14,129 bases of DNA from DATFYI01 sp035315125. Its GTDB lineage: Bacteria; Chloroflexota; Anaerolineae; Anaerolineales; Anaerolineaceae. Positions 6,135-12,895 of the stretch are shown piece after piece (positions within the stretch are counted from its first letter, which is position 1; every line of letters begins with the position of its first letter). Both the position numbers and the translations under genes were made by a program. A model generated the notes under the pieces. The model saw only the letters and a program-made list of their open reading frames with translations, did no database searches and had not been told where the DNA came from. Where the stretch lies: the NCBI GenBank assembly GCA_035315125.1, contig DATFYI010000098.1:1-14129 (forward strand). Reading direction: 5' to 3'.

Positions 6135-6800
6135 ATGTTGGAACCGGCTGAAATATTAAAAGAAGTTGCCAAACAAGTGGCCGTTTGTGAAAAATGTGAG
6201 TTGCATTTTTCAAGAAAAAATTCAGTTCCAGGAGAAGGACCTGCCCAGGCTGAGATCATGTTCATCGGCGAAGGACCGGGTTTTTATGAAAACGAGCAGG
6301 GCCGTCCGTTTGTTGGGAACGCCGGCAAATTTCTTGACGAACTGCTAGAGAAAAGTGGTTTGAGCCGAAAAGAAGTATTTATAACGAATGTTGTTAAATG
6401 CCGCCCACCCGGCAACCGCGACCCGCTGCCAGATGAGCTGCAGGCTTGCGGCAGTTACCTCGAACGACAGATCGAAACCATCGATCCGTGCCTGATTGTA
6501 ACCCTGGGTCGATATTCAATGGCGCGTTTCCTGCCTAATGCTAAAATTAGCGAAGTGCACGGTCAGGCCAGTTGGGTCAAGGGAAGATTAATTGTGGCAA
6601 TGTACCACCCGGCAGCAGCTTTACACCAACCCAGCTTAAAAAGTACGGTTGAAAAAGATTTTATGCGTCTGCCCGAATATATCCAGATGGTCAAAAAAGC
6701 CCAACCAGCCAGAAATGCCCAGCCCAATATGTCATTGGAATCTGAAGAACCCAAGACGCCAGAGGCTGGCGATGAACCAACTCAATTAAGCCTTTTTTAG
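6135..6800 (+). CDS. Type 4 uracil-DNA glycosylase with [4Fe-4S] cluster and C-terminal clamp-binding motif
   Basis: Base-excision repair enzyme that removes uracil from DNA (family 4 / UDGa). 221 residues. Four cysteines in the family's cluster pattern are present: C18, C21, C89 and C105. Motif A is GEGPGFYENEQGRPFVG (45-61), with its water-activating region. VVKCRPPGNRDP (86-97) follows, and motif B is HPAAAL (158-163), with the minor-groove His. After about residue 190 comes a polar, probably flexible tail of about 30 residues ending exactly in QLSLF (217-221). This matches the bacterial beta sliding clamp consensus QL(S/D)LF and suggests tethering to replication forks. GGAGG (6127-6131) precedes ATG 6135 by only 3 nt, so TTG 6138 is an alternative start. 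It stands between the t6A operon and the polysaccharide module and is probably a housekeeping gene. Confidence 0.95.
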   Translation: MLEPAEILKEVAKQVAVCEKCELHFSRKNSVPGEGPAQAEIMFIGEGPGFYENEQGRPFVGNAGKFLDELLEKSGLSRKEVFITNVVKCRPPGNRDPLPDELQACGSYLERQIETIDPCLIVTLGRYSMARFLPNAKISEVHGQASWVKGRLIVAMYHPAAALHQPSLKSTVEKDFMRLPEYIQMVKKAQPARNAQPNMSLESEEPKTPEAGDEPTQLSLF

Positions 6801-6836
6801 AACTGGGCTATTTGCTGTTCATCAGCAGGCCGCCTA

Positions 6837-6852
6837 AATCAGGTACCTGATT
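6837..6852. promoter_or_regulatory. Perfect 16 bp palindrome upstream of the polysaccharide operon
   Basis: AATCAGGTACCTGATT is fully self-complementary and sits 41 bp before the ATG of the dehydrogenase gene. As DNA it is a good candidate operator for a dimeric regulator. As RNA it would form a 6 bp stem with a GTAC loop, and the following T-rich stretch (to 6870) could make it a weak terminator for the glycosylase gene. A poor -10 candidate, TATTCT, lies at 6871-6876. A second small hairpin, TGCTG/CAGCA, is at 6813-6817/6823-6827. Confidence 0.45.
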
Positions 6853-6893
6853 CTGTCATTTTCTTTTTGTTATTCTAAAGGGAGATCGAAAAT

Positions 6894-8210
6894 ATGACCA
6901 TACAATCCGACTTAATCAAACGCTTGCAGAACCGGACTGCTAAAGTTTCAATTTTAGGCCTGGGCTATGTGGGCTTACCGCTGGCAGTAGTATTTGCAGA
7001 AGCGGGTTTCAAAGTGATCGGGATCGACCCGATTCAAGAAAAAGTTGATAAAGTCCAGCAGGGTAAAAGTTATGTGCTGGATGTACCATCTGAGCAACTC
7101 GCTCGTCTGGTAGCCAGTGGTCATCTGCAAGCCACTACGGATTTCTCGGTGTTAAAAGAGGCGGATGCTGTCAGCATTTGCGTTCCGACACCCCTGCGCA
7201 AGACCGGCGATCCCGATCTTTCATTTATCGTATCGGCAACCGAGGCGCTGGCGCCCTACGTTCATGCGGGCATGATCGTGGTGCTCGAATCAAGCACTTA
7301 TCCGGGCACAACCCGTGAGCTGGTATTGCCCAAATTAATCGAAAAAAGCGGTCTGAAGGTCGGGGTCGATCTTTTCCTAGCCTTTTCGCCAGAGCGAGTG
7401 GACCCTGGGCGCAAGGATTGGACTACAATCAATACGCCTAAAGTTGTAGGTGGGTTTACTCCGGCTTGCTGTGAGGTAGCAACCGCCTGGTACTGCCAAG
7501 CGCTCGAAACAGTCGTACCGGTCAGCACGGTCGAGGTAGCTGAAATGGCCAAACTGCTGGAAAACACCTTCCGCATGATCAACATCGGACTGGTCAATGA
7601 GATGGCGATTATCTGCGACCGGCTGGGGATTGACGTGTGGGACGTAATCAATGCAGCGGCCACCAAGCCATTCGGGTTTATGAAATTCAGCCCGGGACCG
7701 GGTTTAGGCGGTCACTGTATTCCAATCGATCCATTGTACCTGTCTTGGAAATTAAGGGCTTTGAACTATAACGCTCGTTTCATAGAGCTGGCCTCCGAAA
7801 TCAACACAAACATGCCTCGTTTCGTGATCAGCAAAGTCCAGGATGCTCTGAATGAGCACTGTTTGCCGGTCAAAGGCAGCCAAATTCTGGTGTTGGGCGC
7901 AGCCTATAAACCGGATATCGATGACTTGCGTGAAAGCCCAGCGCTGGATGTGATCGGCTTGTTAATAAAAAAGGGCGCTCAAGTGTCTTATCATGATCCA
8001 TATATTCCACAGCTCGACCACGAAGATTGGAAACTGAACTCTGTGCCCGATTTGATGGCAGCCGTCAGGCAGGCGGATTGTGTTGTAATTGTTACCAATC
8101 ATTCCTGTTATGACTACCCGGCCATTCTGGAAGCAGCCAGAATGATCGTAGACACCCGCAACGCTCTAGGTGAAAGCGGAAAACAAAGCGCCAAGGTAGA
8201 GAGGTTGTAA
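6894..8210 (+). CDS. wbpA: Nucleotide sugar dehydrogenase, UDP-N-acetyl-D-glucosamine 6-dehydrogenase (WbpA-like)
   Basis: NAD-dependent enzyme that oxidises C6 of a UDP-hexosamine to the uronate in two steps, in the cytosol. 438 residues, close to WbpA. The Rossmann GLGYVGLPL is at 22-30, CVPTPL at 96-101, SPERVDPG at 165-172, and EMAKLLENTFR, with K220 and N224, at 217-227. The catalytic loop GLGGHCIPIDP (270-280) holds C275; the third domain has YKPDIDDLRESPA (338-350). GGHCIPIDP is the signature of the UDP-GlcNAc/ManNAc dehydrogenase branch, whereas UDP-glucose dehydrogenases read GGxCFPKD. GGGAG (6880-6884) lies 9 nt before the ATG. The stop overlaps the next start by one base (TAATG). 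UDP-GlcNAc as substrate is inferred; UDP-ManNAc or UDP-GalNAc are possible. Confidence 0.88.
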   Translation: MTIQSDLIKRLQNRTAKVSILGLGYVGLPLAVVFAEAGFKVIGIDPIQEKVDKVQQGKSYVLDVPSEQLARLVASGHLQATTDFSVLKEADAVSICVPTPLRKTGDPDLSFIVSATEALAPYVHAGMIVVLESSTYPGTTRELVLPKLIEKSGLKVGVDLFLAFSPERVDPGRKDWTTINTPKVVGGFTPACCEVATAWYCQALETVVPVSTVEVAEMAKLLENTFRMINIGLVNEMAIICDRLGIDVWDVINAAATKPFGFMKFSPGPGLGGHCIPIDPLYLSWKLRALNYNARFIELASEINTNMPRFVISKVQDALNEHCLPVKGSQILVLGAAYKPDIDDLRESPALDVIGLLIKKGAQVSYHDPYIPQLDHEDWKLNSVPDLMAAVRQADCVVIVTNHSCYDYPAILEAARMIVDTRNALGESGKQSAKVERL

Positions 8211-9187
8211 TGGCGAATTATCTGGTGACCGGAGCCGCTGGTTTCATCGCTTCACGGGTCAGCGAGCTCTTATTAGCGGATGGGCATAGCGTGGTTGGCG
8301 TTGATAATCTGAACGATGCTTACGACGTGCGCATGAAACATTGGCGGTTGGAGCGGCTGAAAACCCAACCGAATTTTAAATTCTACCAATGGGATATTTG
8401 CGATCTGAAGATAATGGAAAAGTTGTTTGCCGAGCAAGGACCTTTCCACGCAGTCTTCAATCTTGCAGCGCGCGCCGGCGTGCGTTCAAGCGTCGAAAAC
8501 CCCTGGGTGTATGTCGATACAAATACGAGCGGCACGCTCAATTTGTTAGAGCTATCCCGGCGTTATAACACTCCCAAGTTCATTCTGGCCTCGACCTCCA
8601 GTTTGTATGGGGACAAGAACCCGGTTCCCTTCCAGGAAGAATCGGATACCAATCATCCCCTCTCGCCCTATGCCGCCAGCAAAAAAGGCGCTGAAGCGAT
8701 GTGCTATACCTATCATTATCTGTACGGATTGGATATAACGATCTTTCGTTATTTTACTGTCTACGGGCCGGCGGGTCGACCAGATATGAGCCTGTTTCGT
8801 TTTACGCAATGGATTTGCGAGGGTAGACAGGTGCAGATATATGGGGATGGCAACCAGTCACGTGATTTTACCTACCTGGATGATATCGCCCGAGGCACCA
8901 TCCTGGGTCTTAAACCACTACAATACCAGGTGATTAATCTGGGGAATGATCATCCGCACGCCCTGATCGATGTAATCCATATCCTGGAACAAAAACTTGG
9001 CCGTCCGGCCAGGCTGGTATATGGGCCCATGAGCATGGCTGATGTGCGTGCAACCCGCGCCAACATCGATAAAGCCAGGCAGCTATTGAATTGGCAGCCG
9101 CACATATCACTTGAAGAGGGGTTAGGGAAATTGGTTGACTGGTACCTGGAAGAACGCGAATGGGCCAGCCAGATAGAAACTCTATGA
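8210..9187 (+). CDS. NAD-dependent epimerase, UDP-glucuronate 4-epimerase-like SDR
   Basis: Extended short-chain dehydrogenase of 325 residues that probably inverts C4 of a UDP-uronate. The N-terminal nucleotide loop is GAAGFIA (8-14), where the third glycine of the usual GxxGxxG is Ala14. VDNLNDAYDVRMK (31-43) and RYFTVYGPAGRPD (170-182) closely resemble bacterial and plant UDP-glucuronate 4-epimerases. The catalytic elements are intact: ASTSSLYG (127-134) and Y154-A-A-S-K158. GAGAGG just before the ATG, and the TAATG overlap with the dehydrogenase, indicate translational coupling. The combination suggests the UDP-GlcNAc-uronate made upstream becomes UDP-GalNAc-uronate, as TviB/TviC do for Vi antigen; alternatively the substrate is plain UDP-GlcA. 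Family certain, substrate inferred. Confidence 0.88.
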   Translation: MANYLVTGAAGFIASRVSELLLADGHSVVGVDNLNDAYDVRMKHWRLERLKTQPNFKFYQWDICDLKIMEKLFAEQGPFHAVFNLAARAGVRSSVENPWVYVDTNTSGTLNLLELSRRYNTPKFILASTSSLYGDKNPVPFQEESDTNHPLSPYAASKKGAEAMCYTYHYLYGLDITIFRYFTVYGPAGRPDMSLFRFTQWICEGRQVQIYGDGNQSRDFTYLDDIARGTILGLKPLQYQVINLGNDHPHALIDVIHILEQKLGRPARLVYGPMSMADVRATRANIDKARQLLNWQPHISLEEGLGKLVDWYLEEREWASQIETL

Positions 9188-10542
9188 CCTCTATCCAACG
9201 TATATTGGGCGTCTGGCGCCAGGATAGATTGCTACAATCTGTAATCAAAAATACTGGATACCTGTTCTCAAGTAACAGTATCAGTATGGTGTTAACCTCA
9301 GCGCAGGGCATCCTGGCAGCAATTATTTTAGGCCCGGCAGATTGGGCTACCCTGGGCATTATTATCGTGTTTGCTTCCAGTGTGAACCGCTTACTATCTT
9401 TTCGCATGGGTGAACTGGTGATCAAATACGCCGGACAATACCTGGCAGTAGGTAAAAAAGACCGCGCCGCGGCTGTCATCAAATCGGCTGGGCTCACCGA
9501 AGCGATTACCTCTGTATTAGCTTATTTATTTTTGCTACTCCTTTCTCCATTGGCAGCGACTTATATTATCAAAATACCCAGTACCACGCCCTGGATCAAT
9601 TTTTATGGTCTGGCTCTACTGGCAAATCTGATGACTGAAACATCTTCCTCTGTTTTACAGATCAGCAACCATTACCGTACACAGGCAATCTTAAATCTGG
9701 CCCAGAGTATCCTGACGGCGAGCTTGATTGTAGTTGCGTACTTTTTGCATGGGGGTGTATATATGATCTTAATAGCTTACCTGGCCGGTAAGCTGGTTTT
9801 TGGCATCGGTGTAATGGGTACAGCCTTTTACTGGATTGGTAAATTGCTCGGACCAGGGTGGTTGAAAACGCCTTTTAGCCTGCTGGAAAAGCGACGCGAG
9901 ATGGTTATATTTGCAACCAGCACAAATGTAAGCGCCACGGTCAATACATTGATCCGTGATAGCGAAATCCTTTGGATCGGATATTTTCTGACCCGTCTGG
10001 ATGCTGGCTACTATAAATTTGCCCAGGCAGTGATGGGCGTTATCTTAATGCCGATTACGCCATTTATAACGACCACCTTTCCGGAAATCAGCCGCTCTGT
10101 GCCTTTAAAGGAATGGAAACAATTGCGCTCGCTGATCCAGCGAACGACCTGGATTGCGACTGCCTGGACTCTAGCATGCGCAGCTGGGCTGGTAGTTGTC
10201 GGGCCGTGGTTATTAGGTCTGATGAAACACGGCGAATATTTGCCATCTTATCCGGCGATTATGATCCTGCTGGTCGGTTACGGGATTTCGAATATTTTCT
10301 TCTGGAACCGGCCGCTCTGTCTGGCATTCGGAAATCCAAATTATCCACTATTCGTTACGCTGGTGGTTGGAGCAATCAAGACTGTCTTGATGTTTTTGAT
10401 CGTCAGACAGCTTGGATATCTGGCGCAGGCAGCACTGCTTTCCGGCTATTTCACTTTCACAGTCATACCGATTGTCTGGCGCGGTCTGCGGCATCTGAGC
10501 AAAGAGGAAAAAGCAGCCGCTTTGGTGGGAGGTGCAGTATGA
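9184..10542 (+). CDS. Oligosaccharide flippase (Wzx/PST family, MOP superfamily)
   Basis: Polytopic inner-membrane protein, 452 residues, with about 12 hydrophobic segments. It fits the polysaccharide transporter family that flips lipid-linked oligosaccharides to the outer leaflet. The N-terminal membrane region (residues about 20-65) has the SSNSISMVLTSAQGILAAIILGP pattern typical of family start regions (written here in part as positions 21-43), followed by a basic loop (GKKDRAA) and repeated helix pairs. The cytoplasmic C-terminus ends LSKEEKAA plus a short hydrophobic tail. ATG 9184 overlaps the epimerase stop as ATGA, which suggests coupling; the in-frame ATG 9160 has a better ribosome site (GGAAGA at 9148-9153) and would add eight residues. 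It overlaps the next gene by 4 bp. Such sequences diverge quickly, so the cargo cannot be read. Confidence 0.88.
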   Translation: MTSIQRILGVWRQDRLLQSVIKNTGYLFSSNSISMVLTSAQGILAAIILGPADWATLGIIIVFASSVNRLLSFRMGELVIKYAGQYLAVGKKDRAAAVIKSAGLTEAITSVLAYLFLLLLSPLAATYIIKIPSTTPWINFYGLALLANLMTETSSSVLQISNHYRTQAILNLAQSILTASLIVVAYFLHGGVYMILIAYLAGKLVFGIGVMGTAFYWIGKLLGPGWLKTPFSLLEKRREMVIFATSTNVSATVNTLIRDSEILWIGYFLTRLDAGYYKFAQAVMGVILMPITPFITTTFPEISRSVPLKEWKQLRSLIQRTTWIATAWTLACAAGLVVVGPWLLGLMKHGEYLPSYPAIMILLVGYGISNIFFWNRPLCLAFGNPNYPLFVTLVVGAIKTVLMFLIVRQLGYLAQAALLSGYFTFTVIPIVWRGLRHLSKEEKAAALVGGAV

Positions 10543-11702
10543 AAATCGCCTGCCTGGCGACTTCAACCGTGCCGTCTAACACCGCCAACAGCATCCAGAT
10601 GATGAAAGCCTGCCATGCACTGGTTCAAGCAGGTCAGCAGGTGCAACTTTGGGTACCGGGTTCACACTCCACAGCCTGGCAGGATCTGGCAGATCATTAT
10701 GGATTGTCTGAACCGTTTGGTATTCATTGGCTGGCATCCTCACGCCTGTTAAAACGCTACGATTTCACCTGGCGAGCCATTCAACAGGCGCGCAAATGGG
10801 GCGCCGAGTTGGTTTATACCTGGATGGTTCAGGCAGCTGTACTGGCACAAACCGACCGCCTGCCGGTCATTTTAGAAGTTCACGACCAGCCCACAGGCAG
10901 GCTTGGAAAACACTTATTCCGGCAAATGATCCAATCCCAGGGGAAAAAGCGGTTTCTATTTATTACAGAAGCGCTGCGCCGAAATTTGGAAAAGGAATAC
11001 CAAGTTACCTTCGAGCAGACAGATATCCAAATCGCTCCGAATGGCACCGATCCGGACATTTACAGTAACCTACCCGAGCCGGATGAAGCTCGTAAGCAAT
11101 TGGGTCTGCCAGCAAAACTGACCGCTGGCTACACCGGGCATTTTTATAGCGGGCGGGGAATCGATATCCTGTTAGGATTGGCGCGCTGTTTCACACAGGT
11201 CAATTTTTTATGGGTGGGCGGCCATCCACAAGATATCGAGACCTGGCGCGATCGTCTTTCCCAAGAGGGGTTCAAAAATATAACCCTGACGGGCTATATC
11301 GAAAAAAGCCGGCTGCCGCTTTACCAGGCGGCGGCCGATATTCTGCTGATGCCGTATGAGCGCGTAATTGCCGGTAGCAGCGGCGGCAATTCTGGCGACA
11401 TTTGCAGCCCAATGAAAATGTTCGATTACCTGGCGGCCGGGCGGATAATCGTTTCCAGCGACCTGCCTGTGATCCGGGAGGTGTTGAACGAAAATAACGC
11501 CATTTTTGCAGCTCCGGAAGACCTGCCAGCCTGGCAGGAAGCACTGACGGGCATCCTTGCCGACCCGTCGAAATACCGGCGGTTAGCCGTGCGAGCGCGT
11601 AAGGATGCAGTTCAATATTCCTGGCGCAGCCGCGCTACCAGAGCAATCGAGGGATTTACATCCAAAACCAATTTGCCCTTTGAAAATGATAAGATGTCTT
11701 GA
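10539..11702 (+). CDS. Glycosyltransferase family 4 protein (first)
   Basis: GT-B fold retaining glycosyltransferase, 387 residues. The N-terminal acceptor domain begins MKIACLATSTVPSNTANS, with TANS helix capping typical of GT4. HDQPTG (115-120) follows, and the donor domain starts at GYTGHFYSGRGID (197-209). The nucleotide-sugar site is CSPMKMFDYLAAGR (289-302), where Asp296 takes the place of the common Glu of the EX7E second acid. The C-terminus is a short polar tail. The start is ATG 10539: it overlaps the flippase stop as ATGA and has GGAGG at 10528-10532, 6 nt upstream. The frame stays open a further 142 codons upstream to 10113 inside the flippase gene, but that part shows no domain and is not used. 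Donor and acceptor are unknown; the context implies assembly of the lipid-linked glycan. Confidence 0.9.
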   Translation: MKIACLATSTVPSNTANSIQMMKACHALVQAGQQVQLWVPGSHSTAWQDLADHYGLSEPFGIHWLASSRLLKRYDFTWRAIQQARKWGAELVYTWMVQAAVLAQTDRLPVILEVHDQPTGRLGKHLFRQMIQSQGKKRFLFITEALRRNLEKEYQVTFEQTDIQIAPNGTDPDIYSNLPEPDEARKQLGLPAKLTAGYTGHFYSGRGIDILLGLARCFTQVNFLWVGGHPQDIETWRDRLSQEGFKNITLTGYIEKSRLPLYQAAADILLMPYERVIAGSSGGNSGDICSPMKMFDYLAAGRIIVSSDLPVIREVLNENNAIFAAPEDLPAWQEALTGILADPSKYRRLAVRARKDAVQYSWRSRATRAIEGFTSKTNLPFENDKMS

Positions 11703-11754
11703 AACACCGAAGTATAGGGCAGTCAGGTCATGCCTTTTAACTGCCACAACAGGA

Positions 11755-11783
11755 TTGCAATCCGTTCAGATATCGATTTTAAT
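11755..11783 (+). promoter_or_regulatory. Internal promoter candidate before the second glycosyltransferase
   Basis: TTGCAA (11755-11760, four of six) and TTTAAT (11778-11783, five of six) are separated by exactly 17 bp. Transcription would begin within a base or two of the ATG at 11792. No Shine-Dalgarno sequence precedes that ATG, so a leaderless or nearly leaderless mRNA is consistent. It lies in the only sizeable gap (89 bp) inside the polysaccharide module. Confidence 0.42.
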
Positions 11784-11791
11784 AGTATTCT

Positions 11792-12880
11792 ATGAGAAGT
11801 CTGCACATCATTGATCATTTTAGTCTGGGCGGCGCGCAACGGATTGTTGAAGGCATCGTTTGCAGCATGCCGGATTCAAAACTGCTGCCGCTCCATAAAA
11901 AAGGGGGGGATGAGCGCCAGATCGAAACCCCGGATGAAAAATACCTGATCAAACCCGGCAATAACTTATTTTTACAGATGCTAAAGTTATTGCTGGAAAC
12001 TCCCAGACTTATCCAGAAAAACAACATCCAGATTGTCCACTGTCACCTGCAATATAGCTGGGTTTTTGGGCTTTGGATTTATGTGTGTCTACCGGCCAAA
12101 AAAAGACCGAAACTGGTTTTTCACGAACACGATTTTATCAATTTGTCTCGCTGGTATTATCCTTTATTCGTAAAGATAGTAAGCCGAACCGGTAGCCTGA
12201 TTGCGGTATCTGAGTTTATTCAACAGCACATGATTGCCTGTGGAGTTCCCGCCGAGAAAGTGAATTTATTAAGAAATTATGTTGATCTGCAAAGGTTCTC
12301 TCCGGGACAACGGCCAGAGTTGCGACGATTCGGCTTGAATGAACAACAAGTTAATGGCAATATACTGATTGGCTTTGCCGGGCGACTGGTGGAGTATAAA
12401 GGTTGGCGTATGATTTTGAAAACCGCCGACAAGCTGCGCGACAATAATACCCTGTTTTTGTTTGCAGGCGATGGTCCAGATAAGCCCAAGCTGATCCACG
12501 AAATTCAAAAGCTCAACTTACAAGAAAAGGTTTTATTGCTAGGCTATGTTGACCACATGATTGATTTCTATCGAATGATCAATATACTGGTGATCGCATC
12601 TGAAAAAGAGGCGTTTGGTCTGGTGCAAATGGAGGCGCAAGCCTGCGGCGTTCCGGTGGTTGTTTTCGACAGCCAGGCAGCGCAAGAAATTCATGGGGAC
12701 CATTCAACCATAATTGTTCCGAATGGGGACATCCAGCAATTGGTAAGTAAAATTCAGGAATTATTGGATGACAGAAATTTATACGATCAGATGGTTGTGA
12801 AGAGTTTGGCCAATGCTCGCAAATACGGCTTGATGCCCTATCTCGAAAAGTTAAGCCAGATATATCAGAATTTACCTTGA
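11792..12880 (+). CDS. Glycosyltransferase family 4 protein (second)
   Basis: Retaining GT-B glycosyltransferase, 362 residues. The N-terminal domain has SLGGAQR (11-17), the GGAxR-like signature of GT4 acceptor domains, and VHCH (82-85). HEHDF (111-115) and AVSEFIQQ (138-145) mark the domain border. The donor domain has GFAGRLVEYKGW (194-205), FAGDGPDK (224-231), and the full EX7E motif from E273 to E281 (EAFGLVQME), followed by ACGVPVV (284-290). There is no signal peptide or membrane helix. The start ATG lacks a ribosome site and sits 8 nt after a TTTAAT -10-like box. The next gene is 15 bp downstream in the same frame. It probably adds one sugar to the polysaccharide repeat; specificity cannot be told from sequence. 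Confidence 0.92.
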   Translation: MRSLHIIDHFSLGGAQRIVEGIVCSMPDSKLLPLHKKGGDERQIETPDEKYLIKPGNNLFLQMLKLLLETPRLIQKNNIQIVHCHLQYSWVFGLWIYVCLPAKKRPKLVFHEHDFINLSRWYYPLFVKIVSRTGSLIAVSEFIQQHMIACGVPAEKVNLLRNYVDLQRFSPGQRPELRRFGLNEQQVNGNILIGFAGRLVEYKGWRMILKTADKLRDNNTLFLFAGDGPDKPKLIHEIQKLNLQEKVLLLGYVDHMIDFYRMINILVIASEKEAFGLVQMEAQACGVPVVVFDSQAAQEIHGDHSTIIVPNGDIQQLVSKIQELLDDRNLYDQMVVKSLANARKYGLMPYLEKLSQIYQNLP

Positions 12881-12895
12881 AAAAGGATTGAGCAT

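Noticed and set aside
7298..7666. 122-codon minus-strand reading frame inside the nucleotide sugar dehydrogenase gene
   Set aside because: Antisense to a fully motif-supported gene; low-complexity Ser/Thr/Pro composition typical of shadow frames.
6894..8210. UDP-glucose 6-dehydrogenase
   Set aside because: The catalytic loop is GGHCIPIDP rather than GGxCFPKD, which places it in the UDP-N-acetylhexosamine dehydrogenase branch.
8934..9497. 187-codon minus-strand reading frame across the epimerase/flippase junction
   Set aside because: It is antisense to two well-supported genes, has no recognisable motif and no ribosome site; an antisense shadow of the coding strand.
10113..10538. An open frame extends 142 codons upstream of the first GT4 gene, giving a 529-codon reading frame
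   Set aside because: The added part lies wholly inside the flippase gene in another frame, is rich in Ser, Arg and Cys with no domain, and a strong GGAGG plus an ATGA overlap mark 10539 as the true start.
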